From assembly GCF_042100115.1 (NCBI RefSeq), contig NC_091279.1, forward strand, positions 2,170,001 to 2,234,000: a stretch of 64,000 nucleotides of DNA. Direction: 5' to 3'. Shown here in pieces: positions 10,101-21,373 of this stretch. How positions within the stretch are numbered: the first letter of the stretch is position 1; every line of letters starts with the position of its first letter. The DNA comes from Alternaria dauci. Its lineage: Eukaryota > Ascomycota > Dothideomycetes > Pleosporales > Pleosporaceae. The notes beneath the pieces are model-generated. The model was given only the letters and a program-made list of their open reading frames with translations. It was not told where the DNA came from and did no database searches. Position numbers and translations under genes: made by a program.

Positions 10101-11327
10101 ATGGGAAAAAGGCAATCAGATTCCTTGCTGACGTGGGATGAAATACGTAAGGTAGTCGATTGATCCATCTTCCTATAGCTAACCGATGTTGTAGCCAGTT
10201 GGTACCAGTACATCCATCCCTAGAAAGGTACATATCGTCGACATGCGCTCACTAGTCGTAGAGATAATGAATACATCCTATCAAGCTATAGGTAAAGGCT
10301 TCGAAGTTGTGCAACATGACTCTTCTCTGACAGTGACGAAATGCAGAGCAATTTCAGCATCCTACAAAACAAGTTTGAGGAGCATCATCAGTATCCATAA
10401 TGAGACTGGTAAGACCGCACGCGGTGTCTACACTGAATCAACTAACTTTTCTCTAGTAAACATATTCTCGCATCTCATAGGCTCAGTACTATTCTTCGCT
10501 CTCCCAGTGCCCGTATACCATTCCCTGCAGCCAAGATACAACACAGCAACCACATCAGACATCATCGTCTTCTCCACCTTCTTCTTCGGCGTCGCAATCT
10601 GCTTCGCGCTATCCGCAACGTACATCCCTCCACTCGCCTGCTCCCCGGCATCCGAGAACTAACACACAACCCAGTTTCCACATCTTCAACAACCACAGCG
10701 AAAACGTCCACGTCTTCGGTAACCAGCTCGACTACGTAAGCAACCAACCACCACGTCGCAGTACCTATTATCCACCCACTAACTGCTCCAGCTCGGAATC
10801 GTAATACTCATGTGGGGTTCCACAATCCCATGCGTGTACTATGGCTTCTATTGTACACCGCACCTGCAAACAACATACTACACTCTCGTTTCAGTCCTGG
10901 CAGGCGGCTGTGTCTATGCAACGCTGCACCCAGCTTTCCGTCGGCCAAAGTACCGTCCGTACCGCGCGGCCATGTATTCTGGCCTCGGTCTGTCGTTCAT
11001 TATTCCCATCGTTCATGGGTTGTTGAAGTTTGGTTGGGAGACACAGATGTGGAGGATGAGTTTGGACTGGATGGCGTTGATGACGGCGTTGAACCTTACT
11101 GGCGGCGCGTTGTACGCTTTGAGAGTAAGTCTGTTATCTGGTGATGCGCGGGGAGAACTGATCGTGTATAGATCCCGGAGAAATGGTATCCATATCGATT
11201 CGATGTCTGGGGCTCGAGCCACCAGATCATGCATTGCTTGGTTGTCTGCGCTGGCATCGCACATTTGTTCGGTCTGCTGAGAGCATTCGATCATGTGCAT
11301 GGATATGGAAACGTCTGTACGACATGA
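10101..11327 (+). CDS. Haemolysin-III/AdipoR (PAQR) family seven-TM protein
   Basis: Eight exons: 10101-10146, 10195-10207, 10256-10291, 10347-10408, 10457-10619, 10675-10735, 10792-11124, 11172-11327. All junctions are GT-AG and phase-consistent, giving 289 residues. The family signature runs through: LLTWDEIPSW, then DNEYILSSYR and SIHNETVNIFSHLIG before TM1. The zinc-site motifs are present: His in SATFHIFNNHS (about residue 109) and HQIMH (His 255 and His 259) near the C-terminus; NQLDYLGIVILMWGS is also typical. PAQR proteins are Zn-dependent membrane proteins linked to ceramide/lipid signalling and, in yeast Izh proteins, zinc and sterol homeostasis. Exon 2 is only 13 bp. Probably plasma or internal membrane. 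Confidence 0.85.
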
Positions 11328-11451
11328 CGACAAGGTCGTCTCTGTTAATACCCCACATGATGCAATGCCATTCGGCCTCTAGTAAGGAGATAAACGTATC
11401 CAATATTAGGCTATACTTCTGACCCAATTACGTACAACCATCTCAAAGTAC

Positions 11452-14400
11452 TCACAGCACAAACCCACCCGTAGTAACCACTTTCCAGCTACGCACCGGA
11501 TGCGTATCCTCAAGCTCAACACACCACCAGAGCACATCCTTCGTCTTGTCGATCTGCCCACTTTCTTCATATGCCCTGGCCATCGCATACCATGCCTCGG
11601 AGTAGTCCCAACCAGCACCAAGCTTGGTGAGTGTGGACAGTAGACCGTACGCACGGTCCCGCGCTGCAAGCCGGGTAAGCTCTGGGGAGGAGAGCTGATT
11701 CTCGACTGACGGCGTGTGGGAGGTCAGATATTGAGTCTTCGATTTTGTGATGCTTGCTTGAGCGGGGGATGCCGATGGGGGTAAAGGATGTACAACACCG
11801 TCGGCATTGGCAGGCTCCAGCGGTATCACTTCGCTGTAGATGTCCAAGAGGATGTTCGATAGGCCAACGATAGCTTCAGGGTGGTCGGGAAAGTGTTGTA
11901 AAGCGCGCTCGAAGTCTACACGAGCCTCGTGCTTCATCGACTGGGCTACGAGCTGTTCTGCGCGCTGTGGGACATGTTAGTAGAGAACAATACTGACTTC
12001 AATCGAAAACTTACAGCAGCAAATACGTCAGCCCACAACTCCTCCACGCTCTTACCACCACCCCATCCTTTATCAGCAAGCGCCTTGGCTGTTGGGGATT
12101 CCAATGATACCTCTGCCTCAAACGTCTCCACCAGCTTCAAGGCCTCAGCGACAGCCTCACGCGCATCCTGGAACATATGCGCCCTTGCATACAGCCCAGA
12201 GATGAAGATCCATATGCTGACCAACAAGGAGACTTTCTGACGACGCTCTTGGATTTTTGAGAAGTGAGGGTCTGCAGGGATGTAATTCGCATGCGGGAGG
12301 TGAGAAGGAAGGCGAGTGTCTTGTCTAGGAGGATGTTCGTGACCCAACGGCGGGGAGACATGGTCTAGGTTATGGGCGATAGGTCGCAACGGTCGTTCAC
12401 CACTTTCTATAGATTTCCTCGGGGGACTGGAAACTGAATTTCGGTGAGGGGATTTCGTAGGCGTGCCGTTTGTAGGGATTTCTGGAAGCGGTGGCACCTC
12501 TGATGGAAGATCTTTACTTGCGTGACCATCATTCTGCTTATGATGATGGAACAGATGGTGGCGGTGGTGACCGTTGGCATGATCTGCACCTTTATCGTCG
12601 GTGACTTGAATCGCAGGAGGCACCTCTGGATTCGTCGTAGCTGTCTTCCCGCTGACTGCAGATGCATTGCGGGGGGCGGTCTCGTACTGAGTCGTCCTGA
12701 CTGACCCTCGTCCGCGGAAGATGCTTCCGCGACCAGTTCCCATGGCACTCTTTGGAGGCGCCAATGCCGCCGGTTCAGGTGCAGTCTTGACTTTATCAGC
12801 TGCTGGGTCACCAAACAGTCTGCCATATAGCGCAAGTAGTTCGCCACACCCGTCTACCGCGGCGGTGGCGCCGTCAGTGATCTCCAGCAAAGACAGCTGC
12901 GTCATCTTAATCTGCAGTATGTTGCTTTTCTCAAAGCGTTCCATGCGATCAACGACACCTGATTCGAGTGCGTCTTGACCAGCAGCCTCGTTGAGGTGTT
13001 CGCTTCGAAAAGCGCCTGAATCACGCCCAAAAAGGATGGCGGGATCACCGAACTGCTCGAAAGCTGCCTCGCATGCCTTCTCAGCAGCGGCAAACTCGGA
13101 TCGCGATGTGAGGAGTAGACCAAGAAGGTGCCATACGGGTGTTAGCTTCCGTTCGCGTCCATACTCGGTGGGAATGCCACCAGAAATAACTCCGTCTGTG
13201 CTGATAGCCGTGCCCTTTGTCGCGGGAGAAAGTGCGCGTTTGGCAACCTTGATAGCTCCGGGAATATCTCGCGTCTCTGCTAGAACCAAGGCCAGTGCGT
13301 AGAGGGCTTCCACGTTGTGTTCGTCGCCGAGGGCTGGTGATAGTGACTTCCTTAGGTATTGTATGGCCTTGGCCTGGATCCTCGCGCGCGCCTCAACTTC
13401 GTATGTCAATCGTGCCCAATGCGCCTGGCTGACTCCAATCGCACAGTAAGCGGCAGCTAGGGCTGCAGGTTCGACCACGGACTCAGATGAGGCAGCGGAG
13501 CCGGCATCGGACATTGACCGGAGGTGGTCCGCCTGTTCAAGCCAGTGTTCGATACTGTGCCCAATCTCCAGAGCCCGCTCAGCATCGTGCCTAGATCCCC
13601 AGCGACAGAGCATCCTAATGGCCTCGGCGGAGGTCCTCAAGACGGTACTGTCGTCATCAATCCCCACCTCAATTTCGCCTGACTTCTCTGCTCGATCCTT
13701 GTTCCGTGTGATGATCTCGACATACGAGTCGTAGGCTTTGAATGCCAGCTCAGGCTCGGCGAGGGACGCGTGGACAACGAAGAGGTTGCGCAAGATCTGG
13801 GTAGAGTGGTATGTCTTGGTGGCTGCTCGGTAGAGGATCTGGATGTTGTCAGTTTACGGTTGTTGCGGAATATATATGTCTTACGTCGAGAACACCTCGT
13901 GCGACACCCTCCTTTCCACCCTCGCCCAGGTCATCGTCACTCCAGCTAGGGCCACAGAGGAGGCGCCAGTTGTCCATGACAGAGTCCACCCACGCTTCGA
14001 CTTCGTGGTTGGTCTCGTTAGCTTTGGGGAACTTTGTCTCCCTTATCAACAAGTTCTCGTAGACTGCCTCGACTCGTTTCAGTTCTGCCCTTTGCCGCAG
14101 ACGTGCGTCAGACTGGGCGGTCGGTGTTGGCTTCTCTTGGATGATGGGCGTCGAATCAGGTTCGTAAGCGAGGTCGTAGCGGAGGATGGTCGACAGCGAG
14201 TCGTAGTATGCCTTCCATGCTAATCGTCGATAGAGCGCTGAGTTGCCGGTGTCTGACGCGGCGTTCTTGGAGGTTGCATCCCAGAACCTTGCCCAGTAGC
14301 GGTAGGTACGGAGAGCATCAGACGCGTTGATCTTGTCGGCGGTGCCCATAGACTGATCAGAGAGCCTGCAGAGACGGACAAGAGACTGCTCGCCCCACAT

Positions 14401-15161
14401 CTTGAACTGGGCTGATTCGGTGTGTGGAGTGGTGTTGGAGGATAGCCATGGTATTATGGACGAGTATGTCATGACGGCCTCGTCAATGGCGCCTGTCTTC
14501 TCGAGCCCAGAGCCTGTGTTGTGTTAGTTCTCCAACCCGCCGCCAGATGCTTGGATACACTCGTACCCTTTAGATATGTGCCCTTGACCAGACAGACCCT
14601 GGACCAGCCGCCCAATGTGCCTGCCTCTCCGGACAGCTGGGTCGCGACTGCCCCAAAGTCTTGCGGCAGCCGCGCAACTGCCTGTCCTGGCTCACCCAGT
14701 ACATAGTGAGCCCAGGCCAGGCAGACGTTGGCCTGGAAGGTGTCTTGGCCCTGTGTGCCATCTTCTTCGATGGTAGCGAGCAATGTGGGTATGATGGTTG
14801 AGAGGTCGCCGGCAGACGCGGTAGAGGAGGCAGTCGAGGGCCTTTGGGTGCTGTGGGCGGCTATTTGGGCGTCGGAGCGCGCTGTGAGGGTGAGGCCTTG
14901 GATCGCCGTTAGCCCTCAGAAAGCCCAAATGGAGAGATTTGCTGACATCGTCGGTGCGGCGCATGCTTCTCGACCTTGCGGCATAGCTCAGGGACGTCGG
15001 CCCATCGCCCGGCGCATCTTGCTTCATCCAATTGCTGTATGTAGCGCTTGGCCTTCTCGTTTTCGGGGGCGTTCTGTACGACGAGTAAGCTACCGCTGTC
15101 GAGGGATGACGTTGCTAGGGGTCCGGTGGAGAAGAAGAAAGTCGTGTCGACATACCACCAT
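11452..15161 (-). CDS. YPP1: YPP1/TTC7-like TPR protein
   Basis: Exons 15156-15161, 14947-15073, 14881-14567, 14513-13885, 13838-12015 and 11964-11452, all phase-consistent, coding about 1137 residues. The N-terminus after a two-codon first exon reads KRYIQQLDEARCAGRWADVPEL, the start typical of fungal YPP1 homologues. TPR-like helical pairs follow (ALYRRLAWKAYYDSL, LFVVHASLAEPELAFKAY, YALALVLAETRDIPGAIKVAKRAL). A low-complexity Ser/Pro/His insertion sits around residues 740-900, and C-terminal TPRs (ARVDFERALQHFPDHPEAIVGLSNIL; AWYAMARAYEESGQIDKTKDVLWWCVEL) close it. Yeast Ypp1 with Efr3 recruits the PI4-kinase Stt4 to the plasma membrane, and TTC7 is the animal equivalent. The tiny first exon is the least certain part. 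Divergent from RIX1 with about 300 bp between starts. Confidence 0.85.
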
Positions 15162-15458
15162 GGTGTTAAGAATATGCCTTTGGCACTAGACAAAGTCGCA
15201 ATACCTGTAGAATCATGTTCGACGCCTAATACTGAATGCGACGCCGTCTGCCATGGCTGTACACATGTCACTGACCGACTGCACTGCCAGTCCCACTCTT
15301 CTCAGTTGGCCCGCACATCCCTGCAGTCCTAGCGCCATACGGTCCGACGCTAACTCCGAGGCTCGAACTTTTTTCCTACCATCTTTCCACGACGACAAAA
15401 CGCGCTGATCAGAGTCCAGCCGGGTAGACCACAAGAAAGAGAAGGAGCCGCTGTCATC
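15162..15458. promoter_or_regulatory. Shared promoter region between YPP1 and RIX1
   Basis: About 297 bp separates the inferred start codons of two divergently transcribed housekeeping genes, so it must hold both promoters. No clear TATA box is seen, as expected for such genes. Confidence 0.5.
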
Positions 15459-17888
15459 ATGGCACCCATTGCATCCGAGTTGGCAACACTGCGCGCGCTT
15501 AGTTTCCGCATCTCGTCGACGCCGACATCCCAGCTTCCCCAACACGTGCCTGCCATAACTGCATCATTAGCCAATTGCAGAACACTACTTTCCTCGGCCC
15601 AGGCCTCAGGCACCAAAGCGACATCCTCGGAAGCATCTGTCGCCATACACAAGTTCCGGACTCTTCTCTCTACTCTGCTCCAAGACCGAACTCCCCAAGG
15701 AAGATGGTGTGCCATTGTGCTGATCAAAGCAACTATCGAAGTTGGGGGTTGGGAAACTCTACAAAAGAGTTTGCCGTGGGTGCGCGGTCTTTTGGGATTC
15801 CTCACCAAGCCAGATTCGCCATCGTCCAAGAAGCTGTGCATCATCACCTTGACACGAATCTTCCTTCTAACCAGGGAATACCCGACCTTGATCCGCGAAA
15901 TCACCACTCCGTCGTTACCACCGTTTGTCCAGACCTGTCTACAGCTGGCAAACGCGAAAGCTACTCCCGTCAGCCTGCTGCAGATCATTCTGGAGAGCTT
16001 CAATGAGCTGCTGCCGCGACATCCTACCATCTTCCGGTCTTACCTCAAGCAACTTTACCCGCTTCTGGGACGCCTCATCGCACCCACACCATCTGATAAG
16101 GTCAGTCAAGAGCAACAGATCGGAGCCAAATTTGGGACTTGCTCCGAACTTGCCGCCGCGGCCCGCCAGCTCTATGTGCAATTGCCCTGCTGTGCGCCGA
16201 AAGGAACTTCGAGCGAAGAGTGGACAAAGGCCGTGAAGAACATCACAAATATCACTCACCAGACTTCAGACCGTGTTTTCCGGGCTGTGGTAGAGGACTG
16301 GCAATCTTCGGCGCGTGAAGCACCCCTCTCGAACGGACATACACTAGACGACGAGGTCCAAGACCTAGAGCCGAGCTCCGATCTCTCACCATGGTCAGGA
16401 ATCTTTGCTGGCGGTGAACGTTTGGCGGGGCTTCTCTACATCATCAAGGAGTACATCGAGAGCCCCACAGTAAACACTGTGTATCTCAACGTTGGCCTGA
16501 TAGTAGACTTGGTCTCAAGGATGCTTTCTCTCACGGTTCCTGCGTCTGCGAGCAAGAACTTCCAGAACTCTGTACGACTGAATGCGCAAGTTAGCAAGGA
16601 AGAGCGCGAGAGCCTTTGGTTGCTACTACCAGACGTGCACGTTGCAGCTATCGAGGTGCTCCTTGCGTTGGCACATCGATCCCAGACTAGCACATTGGCG
16701 TTGGACCCTATCATCATCGACCAACTCGTGTGGGTGTTTGGCGCGGAGAAGGAGACTAGCCAGATCAGGACCGTGTGTTACACCGCCATTGCTACTCTAC
16801 TGAAGAGATCTGGTGTCGCTTTACACAAGGCTGCTATTGACTCTCTCGTACCGCTCATCCGTACTTGCTGCGACGACCTACTGCCTTCCGAGCTCACGGC
16901 ACCTCCGACCCAACAGACCCCCGGCCAAGCAAAGGCGAATGGCAACACTCAGCCTCAAACTACCGCTAATGCCGATAGCTTCCTCGGCGCTGTGAAGAAC
17001 ACTAGCGGACCCAACGCTGGATTCAATGGTCTGAGACAAGCCGCTTACAACCTGCTTCCCGTTTTGCTATCAAACATTCCGGCCCAATACCTCTCCGACT
17101 CGATGCGAGGTCGACTGGATCGCACCGCCATTCTCACGCAACACAAGGATGCCATGGTAGCTAGTGTGCTCAATCCACCCCCAAGCAAGAAGTTCGGAAA
17201 GCCTGCAGCAAGTATCCTGCCACTCATGGCCCGATCTTTCCCAGCCGAAAAAGATGTCGAAGGCATGCTTCGACCAAGAATGCCAGTGATCCGTTTGGGT
17301 GGTAAAAACATGGAGATAGAAGACGAGAACGATGATGACGAAGAGATGGAGGTTGAAGAAGAGCCAGCGGAGGAGGAAGAGCCACAGCCGTTGGAACAGG
17401 CAGACGATCACTTTGCTGGACAAGAGCTGGACAATTTATTGGAAACAGCTAGCCAGCCGGAGACAGTAGCAAAGGACTTTGCTATGGAGGACGCGCCAAC
17501 ACCCAGAAAGCCCGCCGAATCCACCCCACGATCGGTTCGCAAAGGTACACTTGCGCAACGTCCCAACATCTCTGAACCTACAGCTTTTGGTGAGACAAAG
17601 CGACCGATAGGCGAAGATGGGCCTCTTTCGCCGTCTAAGCGAGCGAGGACCGACGAAGACGAACAGCGCACAACACACCCGGTTCCTTCTGTATCAGCAT
17701 TTGCAGCTTCATCAAGTGACGCGGTTCCTAATACCACGGTACCCGCTACCTCTGAATTCACCGCTACGAGCACGGCTTCGGTTGTGCCAGAACTTCCGGA
17801 GCCAGGTGAGGAAGGCGATGACGATGATAGCGACGATGACAAGATATCTCTGGTACTTGGTCAAGACACGGACGATGAGTCAGAGTAG
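15459..17888 (+). CDS. RIX1: Pre-rRNA-processing protein RIX1
   Basis: Single exon, 809 residues. The N-terminal RIX1 domain (about residues 1-210) is recognisable: LRALSFRISSTPTSQLP, then SVAIHKFRTLLSTLLQ, RWCAIVLIKATIEVGGWE and the armadillo-like continuation LPWVRGLLGFL. HEAT-like helices continue to about residue 590. The last quarter is disordered, with a highly acidic block near residues 617-650 and Ser/Thr-rich segments with a basic patch (PSKRAR), ending in an Asp-rich tail. RIX1 with IPI1 and IPI3 forms the Rix1 complex that acts with the AAA ATPase Rea1 on the pre-60S particle for ITS2 removal and export. Nucleolar/nucleoplasmic location follows from the family. Length fits filamentous-fungal homologues. 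Confidence 0.9.
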   Translation: MAPIASELATLRALSFRISSTPTSQLPQHVPAITASLANCRTLLSSAQASGTKATSSEASVAIHKFRTLLSTLLQDRTPQGRWCAIVLIKATIEVGGWETLQKSLPWVRGLLGFLTKPDSPSSKKLCIITLTRIFLLTREYPTLIREITTPSLPPFVQTCLQLANAKATPVSLLQIILESFNELLPRHPTIFRSYLKQLYPLLGRLIAPTPSDKVSQEQQIGAKFGTCSELAAAARQLYVQLPCCAPKGTSSEEWTKAVKNITNITHQTSDRVFRAVVEDWQSSAREAPLSNGHTLDDEVQDLEPSSDLSPWSGIFAGGERLAGLLYIIKEYIESPTVNTVYLNVGLIVDLVSRMLSLTVPASASKNFQNSVRLNAQVSKEERESLWLLLPDVHVAAIEVLLALAHRSQTSTLALDPIIIDQLVWVFGAEKETSQIRTVCYTAIATLLKRSGVALHKAAIDSLVPLIRTCCDDLLPSELTAPPTQQTPGQAKANGNTQPQTTANADSFLGAVKNTSGPNAGFNGLRQAAYNLLPVLLSNIPAQYLSDSMRGRLDRTAILTQHKDAMVASVLNPPPSKKFGKPAASILPLMARSFPAEKDVEGMLRPRMPVIRLGGKNMEIEDENDDDEEMEVEEEPAEEEEPQPLEQADDHFAGQELDNLLETASQPETVAKDFAMEDAPTPRKPAESTPRSVRKGTLAQRPNISEPTAFGETKRPIGEDGPLSPSKRARTDEDEQRTTHPVPSVSAFAASSSDAVPNTTVPATSEFTATSTASVVPELPEPGEEGDDDDSDDDKISLVLGQDTDDESE

Positions 17889-18121
17889 GAGTTTTTGTGG
17901 TAGTAGTAATTGTATAGTTATCCTGGCTCGCGAACAAGCAGTGACATGGTAATCGCAAACGCAGCCCACGCACGGACATCTGTCCTTTCTCCCACTGACC
18001 AAAGATTTTTGTGACCTTTTCATTACTGGCGCACACACTGAGAATACCAGTTTTGCGACCTCCAAAAGCAGCGCCCAGTGCCGCACGTGCAAACTAGATA
18101 GTTGGGCATTTGACAGGTTTA

Positions 18122-19303
18122 ATGGCAAAACTAACCCACAAACCAGAAGCACCGCCCTGTGTCCACGGGCTCGCATTGGTCCCCTCACTACAAACCAACA
18201 AGTCACTGCCCCACAAGCAGCCTCCGAAAATCCCAAAGAAGAGAGAGTATCCCTGGGATTCTCACCAAGATAACATTGTCGTCAATAGCACCGAGCTCAA
18301 TACATCAGGCCGCAAGCGAGGAATCGACCACTATCGCCACCAACTCACTTTGCGAAACACGTACGAGCACATCACCACAGACTTTGCCGAGGACATGAAG
18401 AAGTTCGTCCCTAGAGACACACTACCTGTGCCCGTATCTTCATCTCCACAATCCTCCTCCTCCAAGACCAAGAACCAGAATGATGACGGAGACAAGGCAC
18501 ATGTAGACGACGACAAGCCCTGGGACGGCCAAACCCGCCTTCCCAAACCAAAATTCATTCGTGTCCACTACGAAGAGCCCATTTACCGCGGCAGAACCTC
18601 CAACCCCGCCGTCTTCCTCGCCATAACACGTATCGCAGAAAGGAATCTCCCATTCATAAACTTCGACTCCGCACTCGCGCATCTGCCCAACCGAAGTGTG
18701 ACCGCCGCGTTGCCATGCCTTCCATTTCACCATCCGCCTGGTCAACGGTGGAAAGGCAAGGAGAAGGCAGTGTTCACGGACGATCTACCGTATCAAGAGA
18801 AGAAAGACGATCGGGTCATGACTGTTCTTTTCTTGCCGGCGTTCTACGAAGATGATAAACATGCTGTGGGGTACTATGACGTAGCGCCTGGCCGAGACGG
18901 CACACAGAGATTGGAGGCTGAGAACGTTGTTCAGTTACTCTTCACTCCGTGTGATACTGAGGACTTGGTGCGGTGGGGGTTAGTGCAGTGGGTCTATGAC
19001 GCGGCTAGTATTGATGAGGCGAGGGAGTTGGATGCTGCGGCTAAGAAGATGGATGAGGAGGCGTATAAAGAACGTTCTAGAAGCGAGCAGATGCAAGAAG
19101 TGGAAAGTGAGGATCGGCGTGCAGAGCCGGATGCGGAGTTCATGGAATGCGTTGGCGCGAGAAGGGGCAAGTGGTTGGACTTTAGTGTAGTGGAAGACTA
19201 CGCCGAGTGGGCTGAGGGGTTTAGGGTGGTGAGGAGGATCTGGGAGAGGATGATCAAGGTTGTGGTGACTAGTGGGAAAGACGAGGAGGCGCAGACTTCG
19301 TAA
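18122..19303 (+). CDS. Hypothetical acidic/charged protein, 393 aa
   Basis: Single-exon ORF from ATG 18122 (an upstream TTG in frame is not credible). The N-terminal 130 residues are disordered, rich in Pro, Lys and Ser with a run of serines. The central part (from about FIRVHYEEPIYRGRTSNPAVFLAITRIAERNLPFINFD) is folded, with a segment DRVMTVLFLPAFYEDDKHAVGYYDV. The C-terminal part is highly charged helix, ending in a WxxFRVVRRIWERMIKVVV helix. I do not recognise a domain. No signal peptide. It follows RIX1 on the same strand with only 230 bp between. Probably a lineage-conserved protein of unknown function. Confidence 0.6.
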   Translation: MAKLTHKPEAPPCVHGLALVPSLQTNKSLPHKQPPKIPKKREYPWDSHQDNIVVNSTELNTSGRKRGIDHYRHQLTLRNTYEHITTDFAEDMKKFVPRDTLPVPVSSSPQSSSSKTKNQNDDGDKAHVDDDKPWDGQTRLPKPKFIRVHYEEPIYRGRTSNPAVFLAITRIAERNLPFINFDSALAHLPNRSVTAALPCLPFHHPPGQRWKGKEKAVFTDDLPYQEKKDDRVMTVLFLPAFYEDDKHAVGYYDVAPGRDGTQRLEAENVVQLLFTPCDTEDLVRWGLVQWVYDAASIDEARELDAAAKKMDEEAYKERSRSEQMQEVESEDRRAEPDAEFMECVGARRGKWLDFSVVEDYAEWAEGFRVVRRIWERMIKVVVTSGKDEEAQTS

Positions 19304-19376
19304 GATCAGATCAAGGTTGTTGAGCCCGTTGAGAGAATTCGCAAGTACAAGGATGCGATTGTTTCGAATATGGATT

Positions 19377-21373
19377 TCACCGTAAGTCGTCAACCGCCCA
19401 AGGGTGATCCAGCAAGTCAAGGTCCTCAAAATCCGATCTTAGAGCAACATGTTCCTGGTTGGTGTCCTTGGGCTCATCACGATCATGTGTAATGATCTTC
19501 CCATGGATGCCTAATTCGTAGCAACTCCTGCCAATGAAAGTCTCTCTAGATACTGAAATCGAGACCTCGAGACGATTTGGACCTGCAGTACCCAGTGTAA
19601 TGGGCTTCGACCGATGCAGCTCCGTGAGAGGAGTAGTCATATATGTGTCTAATGATTCGAGCTCGAGGAAAACCATAGGTGCCATCTGCTCCAGGTCAGA
19701 TATCGGGCGGGCTCCGTACCGTATCACTTCCACATCTTTTGATTGCGGGATTATGCAAATGCTAGAGAACAGAACAGTCCAGTCCCGTTTCCAATCGACA
19801 CGAAAGTGTTCACCGTATCCACTAGACATCTTTACCCATCCCGAGCCTGCAGTGTCTGGTAAATTTTCTCCAATTGTTTGTGATGACGAGATGATTTGGC
19901 AGCCCAACTCAAGACAGGTTGAAGATAGGTTGACTCGTATAGGCACTGCCGTTGGGCGTAGGTTGTGGTTTTCCAGCTTCTCGCCAATGATTGTAATGCG
20001 AGAGCGTTTGATGTCACTCGCGTTGTATCGTATGCGATTCCTTGACCAAAACACTATATCAATCAGTCACCTTTCTGAAAGGGTTTACCACTCGGGTTAA
20101 GCGTACACGGTCTGGGCTCTAGTATATCATCGTTTATCAAAACCGCTTCGCCAGGATGACTAGATCGTAATCGGAACAATTTGACGTCTCCAGGACTTCG
20201 ACGGAAAATTAACTTTCCTGCATTTACGGGCGACAGTAGAATAGCAGGTCTCATGGAAGGATCTCCATCTAATGAGCAGTCCAAGATGCCAAGATACTGA
20301 TCTCGATGCATTCCGTCTCCTTGTACTGGGCATATGAGCATCTCAATAGATAACGTGGTTCCAGTCAGGCTCGTATGTATACCCCGAGCTGGCATATGCA
20401 TGTTGTGGACTTCGTCGCAGAATAATCTCGGGTTTGGGGCTAGTAGCGGGGAATCGCCAAGAAAGGGTGACGATACCAGGTCGGATCGAAAAGCCAAGAT
20501 TGACTGATCGGACGATATGGCAATAATAGCCTCTTGTAGTCGATAGAAAGCTTTACTGCCTTCGCCATACAACAGAGGCATGTTCACGTCGAACAGCCCC
20601 ATGAGGCAGTAAGCCATATCTTCCTCGCGCGTGGTGGTCCGTTTCGAAGCCCACTTCATCTTTTGCGCTACGCTGAACTTTGCAAGCATTGATTCCACGT
20701 CCTCCTCTTCACTACATGGACAACATAGACAATCATGATCCGTCGCCCTGAAGAGTGGAGTTTCATCGTCTTTTCCAGTGTTTTTTATCACTAGGAGTCC
20801 ATCCGGCACTAGATCTGACGGTGGATGCGACTGAGGTATGCTAGGGCGATGTCTCCGTAACAGTACAGCTGTGTGAATTCCAGTGGTCGCCGGAAGAAGG
20901 TGTCTTGCCAGGGAGATGCGGCTGCCCAGAAAATTCCAGTCCATGTCATAGAAATGCACGCGATCAGGAGCGATCATCTCCTGCAGTGTCCAGCCTCGAG
21001 TGAGCCAGCGACATTTGGACAAAGAATCTTCGTCTCCGATTATGGTATCAGAAATGTAGGCGTAGCAGATAGTGGCGTCTCTGTACCACCTGAACATGGA
21101 GTTGATGGCCTCTGAGAGCTCGGTGCTACTGTCCTTGTTGATGTTGCAGGTGTCAATCCATACAAAATCGCATCCATCCTGCAAGGCTTGTGCGCAGGTT
21201 TTCTTGATCTTGAAGTAACCTTTTTTTGCACTCCACTCGGACTTGGCTGTATCCCGCATATCCTCGAACAGCACCTCATCATCCTCCCAGGTATGCGATA
21301 GTATCGCGTACTTTGGTTTCTTCGGACCGAGAACGACGTGAAACTCGTATGTACTGGCGTTCAACAGCCTCAT
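19377..21373 (-). CDS. HET-domain protein (heterokaryon-incompatibility type)
   Basis: Exon 1 is 20089-21373 and exon 2 is 19377-20053, giving 653 residues. The N-terminus has the HET domain signatures in order: KYAILSHTW (residues about 20-30), FVWIDTCNINKDSSTELSEAINSMFRWYR, then LTRGWTLQEMIAP and a typical AATGI-like end. The linker region EDMAYCLMGLFDVNMPLLYGEG is also standard for HET-E-1/HET-D relatives. HET proteins trigger regulated cell death after recognition of nonself, usually through a partner. No NACHT or WD40 region follows here; the C-terminal 300 residues are an unassigned beta-rich region. The inferred intron is only 35 bp, which is short for fungi, so the junction is uncertain and the second exon could include an undetected lesion. 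Confidence 0.8.

Noticed and set aside
15350..16030. Minus-strand ORF opposite RIX1
   Set aside because: Shadow of the RIX1 coding sequence without own family features.
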